Below are positions 1-5,742 of a DNA stretch of 6,802 bases, piece after piece. A program made the position numbers and the translations under genes. The stretch is from QHWK01 sp035315685 (GTDB lineage: Bacteria > Acidobacteriota > Vicinamibacteria > Vicinamibacterales > CAVVIG01). The stretch covers positions 1-6,802 of the forward strand of contig DATFXR010000885.1 of assembly GCA_035315685.1 (NCBI GenBank), given 5' to 3'. The notes below the pieces were generated by a model that was given only the letters and a program-made list of their open reading frames with translations, was not told the origin of the DNA and made no database searches. The first letter of the stretch is position 1, and each line of letters starts with the position of its first letter.

Positions 1-546
1 GTCGATGATCCGCAGGCGGTTGGCCCGCAGCGACGATCCGGTCTCGGTCACCTCGACGATGGCGTCCGCCAGCATCGGCGGCTTCACCTCGGTGGCGCCC
101 CACGAGAACTCCACCTTCACCTTGACGCGCTGCCGCTCGAAGTACGCGCGGGTGGCGCGCACGAGCTCGGTTGCGATGGTCTTGCCCTCGAGATCCTGCG
201 CCGATCTGATCGGGGAGTCCTCAGGCGCGGCCAGCACCCACCGTACCTTGCCGAAGCTCTGCTTGGCGTAGATCAGATCGGCAATGCTCTCGAGCACGCC
301 GGTGCGGCCGTCGCCCGCTTCGTGCTCGGCGATCCAGTCCTGGCCGGTCAACCCGGCGTCGAGGACGCCGTCGGAGACGTAGCGCGCCATTTCCTGCGCG
401 CGAATCAGCATGCACTCGATCTCGCTGTCGTCGATCGAGGGAAAGTACGAGCGCGTGCTGACGTAGATGTTGAAGCCTGCGCGGGCGAACAGCTGGATCG
501 TCGCGTCCTGCAACGAGCCTTTCGGGATGCCGAGCTTCAGCGTCAT
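1..546 (-). CDS. hisG: ATP phosphoribosyltransferase HisG, 3' end outside window
   Basis: Catalyses the first committed step of histidine synthesis, joining ATP and PRPP to give phosphoribosyl-ATP in the cytoplasm. The 182 visible residues read in frame to the window edge. They begin LKLGIPKGSL, the usual HisG opening, then carry DAGLTGQDWI (about 63-72) and, at 161-176, the PRPP-binding segment DAIVEVTETGSSLRAN. The style around EIECMLIRAQEMARYVSDG (43-60) resembles the long, self-regulated HisG form with a C-terminal ACT-like domain, but that part lies outside the window, so short versus long form is not settled. The ATG at 546 overlaps the hisI stop by 4 bp (ATGA). I see no clear Shine-Dalgarno sequence, so translational coupling to hisI is likely. 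Expression would depend on the attenuator upstream of hisI. Confidence 0.95.
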   Translation of the reverse strand, partial: MTLKLGIPKGSLQDATIQLFARAGFNIYVSTRSYFPSIDDSEIECMLIRAQEMARYVSDGVLDAGLTGQDWIAEHEAGDGRTGVLESIADLIYAKQSFGKVRWVLAAPEDSPIRSAQDLEGKTIATELVRATRAYFERQRVKVKVEFSWGATEVKPPMLADAIVEVTETGSSLRANRLRIID

Positions 547-854
547 GCCAGCGTCCGGTAGAAGCAGGTGCGCTCGCCGGTGTGGCAGACGTTGCCGTCG
601 CCGCGGCGCTTCACCTTCACGAGCACCGTGTCATCGTCGCAGTCGACGAGAATCTCGACCACCTCGAGCCTGTTGCCCGAGGTCTCGCCCTTCATCCACA
701 GCTTGTTCCGCGACCGGCTGAAGAAGGTCGCGTACCCGGTGCGGCGCGTCTCGGCGAGCGCGACGTCGTTCATGAAGCCGACCATCAGGACCTCGGATGA
801 TTCCGCGTCCTGGATCACGGCCGGAATGAGCCCATCGAGTTTTGAGTAGTCCAT
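543..854 (-). CDS. hisI: phosphoribosyl-AMP cyclohydrolase HisI (monofunctional)
   Basis: Opens the adenine ring of phosphoribosyl-AMP, the third step of histidine synthesis. The 103-residue protein is complete and has no HisE domain, so phosphoribosyl-ATP pyrophosphatase must be encoded elsewhere. Visible family motifs are VLMVGFMN (22-29), SRSRNKLWMKGETSGN (46-61), the metal motif DCDDD (71-75) and CHTGERTCFY (90-99). By comparison with characterised HisI proteins, D71/D73/D75 would bind Mg and C72/C90/C97 would bind Zn, so the active site looks intact. The ATG at 854 directly follows the T-tract of an intrinsic terminator, and the only ribosome-binding candidate is the GGCGGGG arm of that terminator about 10 nt upstream. 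It is the first enzyme gene after the leader and precedes hisG with a 4-bp overlap. Confidence 0.96.
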   Translation of the reverse strand: MDYSKLDGLIPAVIQDAESSEVLMVGFMNDVALAETRRTGYATFFSRSRNKLWMKGETSGNRLEVVEILVDCDDDTVLVKVKRRGDGNVCHTGERTCFYRTLA

Positions 855-887
855 AAAAGAAAAACCCCGCCATGTCGGGCGGGGCTT
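855..887 (-). terminator. intrinsic terminator acting as his attenuator
   Basis: On the minus strand, CCCCGCC (878-884) pairs perfectly with GGCGGGG (865-871) around the 6-nt loop CGACAT. It is followed by TTTTTCTTTT (855-864). The stem can be extended outward by A-U and G-U pairs using AAG at 885-887. The T-tract is on the minus-strand side only, so it acts on transcription toward hisI. The last T is immediately before the hisI ATG, placing termination just ahead of the first enzyme gene. The 3' arm doubles as the only Shine-Dalgarno-like sequence for hisI. Confidence 0.92.
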
Positions 888-894
888 GGTCGGT

Positions 895-924
895 CGTCAG
901 TTCCCAGTCGGTCAGTTGCCAGTC
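895..924 (-). repeat. 15-bp tandem duplication within the his leader
   Basis: On the minus strand, GACTGGCAACTGACC (910-924) is followed directly by GACTGGGAACTGACG (895-909), identical at 13 of 15 positions. It fills the spacer between the hisL stop and the terminator. The segment GGACTGG (919-925) can pair with CCGGTCC (993-999) in leader codons 3-5, with one G-U pair, so part of it may join the RNA fold. It may instead be a neutral duplication of spacer DNA. Confidence 0.7.
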
Positions 925-936
925 CGGAAACCTAGA

Positions 937-1005
937 TCACGCTGCTCCCGCCGCCTTGCCGGCGTGGCGACCGTGGCGATGCGCGTGATGGTGGACCGGA
1001 AACAT
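937..1005 (-). CDS. hisL: histidine-rich leader peptide of the his operon
   Basis: A 22-codon ORF, ATG at 1005 and TGA at 937-939, too short to be called by most gene finders. Residues 5-14 read HHHAHRHGRH, six His in ten codons, using both CAC (five) and CAT (one). The tail GKAAGAA is encoded by the G-rich antiterminator candidate. The product itself probably has no function; its translation senses charged tRNA-His. The same frame is open back to 1155, but the promoter lies inside that extension, so the ATG at 1005 is preferred. There is no Shine-Dalgarno sequence before it, and the predicted transcription start falls at or within about 3 nt of the ATG, suggesting leaderless initiation. A leader of this kind just upstream of hisI-hisG is strong contextual support. 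Confidence 0.85.
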   Translation of the reverse strand: MFPVHHHAHRHGRHAGKAAGAA

Positions 1006-1014
1006 CGAGCGAGG

Positions 1015-1044
1015 AGCGTAGCTGATCGCTGATTGCAGTGTCAA
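1015..1044 (-). promoter_or_regulatory. sigma-70-type promoter of the his operon
   Basis: TTGACA, a perfect -35 match (1039-1044 on the minus strand), is followed by an 18-bp spacer and TACGCT (1015-1020), a weak -10 keeping the first T, the A and the last T. Transcription would start about 6-9 nt downstream, around 1005-1008, at or just before the hisL ATG. The position, just before a His-rich leader, supports it more than the -10 box does. Confidence 0.65.
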
Positions 1045-1049
1045 CGTGG

Positions 1050-1069
1050 CGCGGCGCTTGCGCGCCGCG
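1050..1069. repeat. perfect 8-bp inverted repeat upstream of the his promoter
   Basis: CGCGGCGC (1050-1057) and GCGCCGCG (1062-1069) are perfect inverted arms separated by TTGC; read on the minus strand the loop is GCAA. The repeat ends 5 bp upstream of the -35 box. Neither strand has a following T-tract, so it is not an ordinary terminator. It could be an operator, or one of the GC-rich palindromes common in such genomes. Confidence 0.6.
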
Positions 1070-1072
1070 TAA

Positions 1073-1111
1073 GACGGATGGGCCGGGTAGGTCTGGTGGG
1101 TCGGACGGCGA
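1073..1111. repeat. degenerate GGGTNGG-like low-complexity tract
   Basis: The plus strand carries a run of short related G-rich words (GGGCC, GGGTA, GGTCT, GGTGG, GTCGG) with roughly 5-base spacing, flanked by GACGG-like copies. It looks like a decayed pentanucleotide repeat with no coding frame. No function can be assigned. Confidence 0.4.
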
Positions 1112-1260
1112 CACGTTCCAAACAGATGGTTACCGGAGCGGGTTGACCCACGCAATTCAAACGACTGGTGTCCCGACCCATCTGGAGGATGGGCGATCGG
1201 CGCGCGGCCCGGAAGCCGCGTAGCTGATTCGGCGTCAGCCGCATCGGTTGTGCTGTGTTG

Positions 1261-1289
1261 GTGACCGTCACGCGCGGTGAGAGTATACA
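1261..1289 (+). promoter_or_regulatory. possible promoter of the glycosyltransferase operon
   Basis: GTGACC (1261-1266, four matches to TTGACA), a 17-bp spacer and TATACA (1284-1289, four matches to TATAAT). The -35 half overlaps the palindrome GTGACcGTCAC (1261-1271). The -10 box ends only 3 bp before the ATG at 1293, so the predicted start would fall at or inside the start codon. This weakens the call or points to a leaderless message. Confidence 0.3.
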
Positions 1290-1292
1290 GAG

Positions 1293-2540
1293 ATGCGTGT
1301 TCTGCTCGCGCCGCACGGGACGCGCGGCGATGTTCAGCCGATGCTGGCGCTCGCGCACGCGCTGTCGGCGCGGGCCCATCGGGTCGCTTTCATCGCGCCG
1401 GCGAACTTCGTCGACTGGATTCGGTCGCACGGCTTCGACGCGGAGTCGAACGGCGTCGACGTGGAAGCGCTGCTCAACGAGCCCGGCGCCGATCTGCAAT
1501 CGATGCGATGGCAGCGTCGCCATCTCAACGCGCTGATCGGCCGGCTGTTCGACTCGCTCGGTCACCATGCCGGCGACGCCGACCTCATCGTCGGCGCCGG
1601 CATCCAGATGGCGGCATCCTCTGTCGCGGAACTCCGCGACGTGCCGTACGCAACCGCGGTCTTCTGTCCGTGCGCGGTGCCGAGCCGCTGGACTCCGCCG
1701 CCGCCGGTCAAGACGCAGACGCTGCCGCGCTGGCTGAACCGGCTGCTCTGGGATCTCGGCGGACCAATGACTTCACTGGCGCTCCGCGGGTTGATCAACC
1801 GCGGCCGCGCGACGCTGGGGCTGCGTCCGCTGCACGACGTCCTCGATCAGCTCGCCGGCGATTTGATCCTCGTCTCTGCCGATCGCGATCTCGGGCCACT
1901 CGGCAGCGACGCGCCGGCGCGGGCGATGGCGACCGACGCATGGATTCTCGCTGAAGACGGGGCCCCGCTCGACGCAACACTCGAACGATTTCTCGAGCTC
2001 GATCCGCCGCCGGTCTACGTCGGCTTCGGCAGCATGGTGGCGGCGCGCGCACGCGAAGTTGCCGGCCACGTGATAGCGGCCGTGCGCGCGGTTGGACGCG
2101 CGGCGGTAGTCGGAAGCGGCTGGGCGGATCTCGGCCGGGACGTCGCGGCGGGCGACGATCTGCTGATCGTTCGGGCGCTCCCGCACGCGATCGTGCTCCC
2201 CCGAGTCGCAGCCGCGATTCACCACGGCGGCGCCGGCACCACGACGGCGGCCGCAGCGGCCGGCGTGCCGCAGGTGGTCCTGCCGCACATCCTCGACCAG
2301 TTCTACTGGGCTCATCGTGTCGCCGAGCTCGGCCTCGGCCCACGCGGGGTGCCGGTGAATCTCGTCGTGCCCGACACGCTCGCCGCGCGCCTCGACGAGG
2401 CCTTGACGAATCCGCGGTATCGCCGTCGCGCCGCCGAGATCGGCCGCGCCGTTCGCGCTCGCAACGGCGCCGCCGCGGCGGTCGACCATCTCGAGCGTCT
2501 GGTGACGGCGTCTGCCGCGCCATCTGGACTGGCGAGATGA
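1293..2540 (+). CDS. GT1-family (MGT/UGT80-like) glycosyltransferase
   Basis: A 415-residue GT-B fold enzyme expected to move a sugar from an NDP-sugar to a small or lipid acceptor in the cytoplasm. The N-terminal acceptor domain opens with LLAPHGTRGDVQPMLALAHAL (start of the first Rossmann half), where GTRGDVQP (9-16) is typical of sterol glucosyltransferase and GtfB-like enzymes. The C-terminal donor domain begins with VYVGFGSM (241-248) and has the nucleotide-sugar motif HHGGAGTT (310-317), followed by PHILDQFYWAHRV (331-343), in which D335-Q336 match the sugar-contacting pair of the family. Length is normal for bacterial members (about 390-430). There are no membrane segments. The acceptor cannot be read from sequence. 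GGTGAG at 1275-1280 is a distant, weak ribosome site. Its stop overlaps the next start by 4 bp, so the two are probably co-translated. Confidence 0.9.
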   Translation: MRVLLAPHGTRGDVQPMLALAHALSARAHRVAFIAPANFVDWIRSHGFDAESNGVDVEALLNEPGADLQSMRWQRRHLNALIGRLFDSLGHHAGDADLIVGAGIQMAASSVAELRDVPYATAVFCPCAVPSRWTPPPPVKTQTLPRWLNRLLWDLGGPMTSLALRGLINRGRATLGLRPLHDVLDQLAGDLILVSADRDLGPLGSDAPARAMATDAWILAEDGAPLDATLERFLELDPPPVYVGFGSMVAARAREVAGHVIAAVRAVGRAAVVGSGWADLGRDVAAGDDLLIVRALPHAIVLPRVAAAIHHGGAGTTTAAAAAGVPQVVLPHILDQFYWAHRVAELGLGPRGVPVNLVVPDTLAARLDEALTNPRYRRRAAEIGRAVRARNGAAAAVDHLERLVTASAAPSGLAR

Positions 2541-3553
2541 GGCGCGCCGTCACACTGATCGCAGCGGCGCTGATCGCTCCTGGCGGCATCCAGCCGGCGC
2601 CCGATATCGATGGCGGCGTTCGCGACGTGCTGATGCACGCGCTGCAGTTCTCCGCCAGCGAGCTGAACGACATGCAGCGCGGACGGGCCGTCAAGCATGG
2701 TCTCGACGCGCACGCACCGGGTGAATTCGGCGTCGCCGGTGGTATCCGGATCGCGGCCACGAAGGCGGCGTTTCTGGACGCAGCGCGGGACATCGTGACC
2801 TTCAAGGCCGGTGAGCCGATCGTGCAGATCGGCCGCTTCAGCTCGCCGCCGACCATCGACGATCTCGCGCCGCTGAAAGTGGACAAAACCGACTTCGATG
2901 CAAATTCGTGCCGTGTCGGCGACTGCGGCGTGCGGCTCCCGGCCGAAGTGATCCAGCGCGTGCCGAAGGAAATCGACGTCAAGGGTGGAGCGGGGCAGGA
3001 CGAATCGGCGGCGTGGTTCAGGCGCGTGCTGCTGGCTGACGTCCAGGCCTACGTGTCGGGTGGCCCCGGCCGATTCGTGCAATACGACGATGGAAACCGG
3101 CAGATCCGGCCGATCGACGCGTTTGAGGGCATCCTTGCGGCGACACCGGCGGTCGGGACGCTGGTGCCGGGGCTGCCGGCTCACCTGTCGCAGTTTCCAT
3201 CGAGCCGGGTGCCCGACTCGGAGGACTTTCTTTACTGGTCGAAGGAGACGTTCGGTCCCGAGCCGTTCATCAGCGTCACGCACGTCACGATCGTCTGCCC
3301 GACGACGAACACCTGCGCGATGACGACGAAAGACGTCTACTCGAGTCGCTACATCGACGCGTCGCTCGCGCTGGCCATCGTCACCGACGCCGCGGCCGGC
3401 GACGCGATCTATGTGGTCTACGCAAACCGGTCGCGCGTCAACGCGCTTCGCGGCGCGCTGAGCACGGTGCGCAAGTCGGTCGTCGAACGGCGCGCACGCA
3501 GCACGCTCGAACAGAGCCTCGTCCGCATCAAGGTGCGGCTCGAAAAAAAATAA
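2537..3553 (+). CDS. predicted exported protein of unknown function
   Basis: 338 residues that I cannot place in a named family. The N-terminus has a short basic start (MRR), a hydrophobic run to about residue 16 and a Pro/Ala region near 17-22, compatible with a signal peptide but with no lipobox Cys. The mature part has four cysteines in two spaced pairs, CRVGDC (125-130) and CPTTNTC (254-260), suited to two disulfides in the periplasm. Other dense patches are YWSKETFGPEPFISVTHV (233-250) and SSRYIDASLALAIV (269-282). The C-terminal 40 residues are strongly basic, ending in EKK from an A8 run just before TAA. I see no catalytic motif. The ATG lies in an ATGA overlap with the glycosyltransferase stop, so the two form an operon; a role with the glycosylated product is only a guess. 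Confidence 0.8.
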   Translation: MRRAVTLIAAALIAPGGIQPAPDIDGGVRDVLMHALQFSASELNDMQRGRAVKHGLDAHAPGEFGVAGGIRIAATKAAFLDAARDIVTFKAGEPIVQIGRFSSPPTIDDLAPLKVDKTDFDANSCRVGDCGVRLPAEVIQRVPKEIDVKGGAGQDESAAWFRRVLLADVQAYVSGGPGRFVQYDDGNRQIRPIDAFEGILAATPAVGTLVPGLPAHLSQFPSSRVPDSEDFLYWSKETFGPEPFISVTHVTIVCPTTNTCAMTTKDVYSSRYIDASLALAIVTDAAAGDAIYVVYANRSRVNALRGALSTVRKSVVERRARSTLEQSLVRIKVRLEKK

Positions 3554-3600
3554 CCTCCCGCATCGCGTTCCGGTTCAGACATTGCATCAGACGATTCGGC

Positions 3601-3605
3601 AGGAG
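3601..3605 (+). promoter_or_regulatory. ribosome binding site deciding the methyltransferase start
   Basis: AGGAG lies 5 nt before the ATG at 3611, the ideal spacing. It overlaps the in-frame GTG at 3605, which therefore cannot be the start it serves. The ATG at 3611 is chosen, shortening the longest frame by two codons. Confidence 0.75.
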
Positions 3606-3610
3606 TGTGG

Positions 3611-4381
3611 ATGGCCATCGTCGGTGGCGGGTTGGCAACCCGTATCCTCATGCGGCTGAGCCCGACTGGCCGAGGCGGACTCTCCCAGGGAACTCCGAAG
3701 GCCTATCAGAACCAGAGCAAGCTCGAAGTTCTGCTCGGCCCGTCAATCTGGGAGGAGATCCGCGATAAGACGGTCATCGACTTCGGTTGTGGCGAGGGCA
3801 TCGAAGCGGTCGAGCTTTCCGAACATGGCGCCCGACATGTCATCGGAATCGATTTGTGGGACTACTGGCTCTGGCTTGCGACCGAGCGCGCACGCCAGCA
3901 TGGTGTAAGCGACCGATGTACCTTCGCGCCAATGTGGGACGGACGAACCAGGGCCGACATCATCATCTCGCTTGATTCGTTCGAACACTTCGACGATCCG
4001 GCCGCGATCTTGACTGCCTTCCAGCGCATGCTCAAGCCCGACGGCTCGGTGATCGCCTGCTTCGGGCCGACGTGGTATCACCCGTACGGGGGCCACCTGT
4101 ACTCGATCTTTCCGTGGGCGCACTTCATATTCACTGAAAAGGCACTCGTGGCATGGCGATCCACTTTGCCGAACAAGAGCGCGGTGCGTTCGTTCCGCGA
4201 GACCGGCCTCAACCAGATGACGATCGCGCGCTTCGAGACGCTCGTTGAACAGAGCCCGTTCAGGTTTGCGTCGTTCGAAGCGGTACCGATCCGCCGGTTG
4301 CGCTGGGCCGCGACCGGCCTCCTGCGCGAGTTCACGACTTCGATCGTGCGCTGCCGGCTCGAGCCGCGGCACGCGATCTGA
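3611..4381 (+). CDS. class I SAM-dependent methyltransferase
   Basis: A 256-residue Rossmann-fold methyltransferase. Motif I is VIDFGCGEG (55-63), the SAM-binding glycine loop. IGIDLW (79-83) supplies D81, the acid expected to bind the SAM ribose. DIIISLDSFEHFDDP (116-130) and LKPDGSVIACFGP (141-153) are the motif IV and strand 5 regions typical of Methyltransf_11/25-like enzymes. Residues 154-178 (TWYHPYGGHLYSIFPWAHFIFTEK, given in part) are aromatic and probably form the acceptor pocket; the C-terminus is basic. The substrate is unknown; small molecules, lipids or glycans are all possible. It follows the exported protein by 57 bp on the same strand, so co-transcription is possible. Its codon mix looks slightly less GC-rich than its neighbours by eye. 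The stop is 3 bp from the stop of the convergent amidohydrolase, with no visible terminator between. Confidence 0.88.
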   Translation: MAIVGGGLATRILMRLSPTGRGGLSQGTPKAYQNQSKLEVLLGPSIWEEIRDKTVIDFGCGEGIEAVELSEHGARHVIGIDLWDYWLWLATERARQHGVSDRCTFAPMWDGRTRADIIISLDSFEHFDDPAAILTAFQRMLKPDGSVIACFGPTWYHPYGGHLYSIFPWAHFIFTEKALVAWRSTLPNKSAVRSFRETGLNQMTIARFETLVEQSPFRFASFEAVPIRRLRWAATGLLREFTTSIVRCRLEPRHAI

Positions 4382-4384
4382 GAC

Positions 4385-5740
4385 CTAGAATCCGCGGCCC
4401 CGGCCGCGTCCGGCGGGCGCCGGCGCCACAGCGTCGAGCGAGACCGGCCGGCCTTCGACGAAGACGCGCGTAATCTTCGTCTTCTCGTCGAAAAGACTGC
4501 CATCGGTGACGACCAAATTGGCCAGCTTGCCTTTCTCGATCGATCCAAGGCGATCGCCGACGCCGGCAATCGTCGCGGCAGAGATCGTCATCGCGCGGAT
4601 CGCGGCATCTTCGCTCAGGCCGGCTTTGACCGCTTTGCCGACGTTCTTCACGAAGTCCTTCGGATCGCTCGCGCCGGCGGATGCAAACGCGAACCTGATG
4701 CCGGCAGACGCGAGCGCCGCCGGGACTTTCGGCGCATCGGCCCGTTCGCGCAGCGCGTTCAGCGGCTCGTCGGCGTCCGGCGCCAGCGCCCGCGGCCTGA
4801 CCGGGTAGTTGACGCTGTAGATGACGCGCACGTTCTGCGACTTGAGATCGGCCGCGACTTCATCGGCGTGCCGCGCGCCGGTGACGATCGGTTCGAGCTT
4901 CAGCTCCTTCGCCATTTTCAGCGCGCGCAGAATCTGACGCGCTTCGTTCGCTTCGAAGGCGACCGGCATCCGGCGCTCGATGGCCGGCTGCATCGCGTCG
5001 AAGGCGGGATCGTCGCCGATGGCATCGTGCGGCACCGCGCCCCTGGCCGCGCGAAGCTCCGCATAGTGCTGCGCGTCGAGGAACGACTGCCGGACGAACG
5101 CGATCACGCCCATCAGCGACTCCGGATAGCCGTTCTGCGCCGCACGCGGACGATCGGGAAACGACACGTGCAGCGCGACGGCCGGCTTCACGACAATCAG
5201 CCCGCGCCGGGCGTCGACGACATTGCCAATCTGCGGCTCGTCGGGCGGCGCGACGACGTTGACGAACGCGCTCTGGCCGGAGATGACCTCGCCGGCCGGC
5301 AGCGCCAGCGCCGAGGTGATGCCCGCCGACGCCAGCCGCGTCAGCTCGGCGTCATCCACCTTCACTGCGTCGGCCGCGCGCGCCTGTGGCTTCAGAATCT
5401 GCGTCCGTTTCCAGCGTTCGAGCTCCGCAGTGGTTCGCATGTTCTGCGGCGGCTGCGGCGACGGCTGATCGGCCGCGCGCGTGTTGCCGAGATCGATCAG
5501 GCCGGGATACACCGTCGTCCCGGAGCCGTCGACCACCGTGGCGTCCGGTGGAACGGTGAGGTTCGTGCCGACCGCGTCGATCGTGCCGTGACGGATGACG
5601 ATGGTGGCGGAGTCGAGCGGCGCGCCGGCGGCGGTGATGACGCGTGCGCCGCGGATGGCGTAGACGTTCGGCGCGTCGGCGCGGAGCGCGAAGGGGAGGG
5701 CTGCAGTCGCCAGCAGCGAGGCGAGGACGATGCGGGTCAT
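4385..5740 (-). CDS. exported amidohydrolase-family protein lacking the HxH metal motif
   Basis: 451 residues of the COG1228 (imidazolonepropionase-related) amidohydrolase group. The N-terminus (MTR, hydrophobic 4-19, LRADA) is a clear signal peptide with cleavage near A21, so the protein should be periplasmic. A small beta-sandwich (about 26-75) leads to VYPGLID (77-83), after which functional members have HxH; here the sequence is LGNT, so both His ligands are absent. Family features further on are AGITSALALPAGEVISGQSA (139-158) and the C-terminal AMTISAATIAGVGDRLGSIEKGKLANLV (383-410). The usual strand-8 Asp region reads ASAGASD (353-359), so the canonical Asp is doubtful. The tail is Gly/Arg rich (GRGRGRG, 444-450). 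The ATG is 2 bp after the upstream amidohydrolase stop, with AGAGG 8 nt ahead, so both form one operon. It may be a subunit or scaffold rather than an active hydrolase. Confidence 0.85.
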   Translation of the reverse strand: MTRIVLASLLATAALPFALRADAPNVYAIRGARVITAAGAPLDSATIVIRHGTIDAVGTNLTVPPDATVVDGSGTTVYPGLIDLGNTRAADQPSPQPPQNMRTTAELERWKRTQILKPQARAADAVKVDDAELTRLASAGITSALALPAGEVISGQSAFVNVVAPPDEPQIGNVVDARRGLIVVKPAVALHVSFPDRPRAAQNGYPESLMGVIAFVRQSFLDAQHYAELRAARGAVPHDAIGDDPAFDAMQPAIERRMPVAFEANEARQILRALKMAKELKLEPIVTGARHADEVAADLKSQNVRVIYSVNYPVRPRALAPDADEPLNALRERADAPKVPAALASAGIRFAFASAGASDPKDFVKNVGKAVKAGLSEDAAIRAMTISAATIAGVGDRLGSIEKGKLANLVVTDGSLFDEKTKITRVFVEGRPVSLDAVAPAPAGRGRGRGF

Positions 5741-5742
5741 GA

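Larger units (their letters stand above)
855..1008 (-). promoter_or_regulatory. histidine operon attenuator leader RNA (predicted)
   Basis: About 150 nt of leader between the promoter and hisI contains the parts of a ribosome-mediated attenuator. (1) A short ORF has six His codons within ten (964-993). (2) A G-rich segment GCGGGAGC (944-951), at leader codons 18-21, can pair with GCCCCGC (879-885), the 5' arm of the terminator, forming 7 G-C pairs around one bulged A. (3) The intrinsic terminator lies at 855-887. Model: a ribosome stalled on His codons leaves 944-951 free to act as antiterminator; a ribosome reaching the stop at 937-939 covers it and the terminator forms. The segment GTCGCC (967-972), within leader codons 12-14, can also pair with GGCGGC (950-955), giving a possible third, sequestering state. 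The parts are seen; the switching is inferred from known his/trp attenuators. Confidence 0.82.
1045..1292. other. divergent intergenic region between his operon and glycosyltransferase
   Basis: About 250 bases separate the minus-strand his promoter from the plus-strand glycosyltransferase. Besides the inverted repeat and the G-rich tract listed separately, it holds a small hairpin, CGCGGC (1203-1208) with GCCGCG (1215-1220), and a second copy of the 11-mer GCGTAGCTGAT (1218-1228). The first copy (1016-1026) overlaps the his -10 box. I see no tRNA, no mobile element ends and no convincing ORF here. Confidence 0.6.

Noticed and set aside
855..887. Hairpin read as a plus-strand terminator
   Set aside because: On the plus strand the stem is followed by CTTGG rather than a T-tract; the A-rich side precedes it. 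It works only on the minus strand.
895..924. Possible CRISPR-like repeat
   Set aside because: Only two directly adjacent imperfect copies with no spacers.
937..1155. 72-codon minus-strand ORF containing the His-rich segment
   Set aside because: The upstream part covers the promoter, the inverted repeat and the G-rich repeat tract and resembles no protein; only the last 22 codons from 1005 are kept as hisL.
1073..1292. Riboswitch, T-box or tRNA in the divergent intergenic region
   Set aside because: No cloverleaf, T-box sequence or known aptamer core could be recognised.
1795..2982. 395-codon minus-strand ORF opposite the glycosyltransferase and exported protein
   Set aside because: Arg/Pro/Ser-rich, crosses the junction of two real plus-strand genes and shows no family motif; a GC-rich shadow frame.
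2312..3283. 323-codon minus-strand ORF
   Set aside because: Antisense to two genes with clear start/stop coupling; no recognisable domain.
3543..3550. A8 run at the end of the exported-protein gene as a programmed slippage site
   Set aside because: It lies two codons before the stop, so slippage would alter only the last residues; no downstream frame worth reaching was seen.
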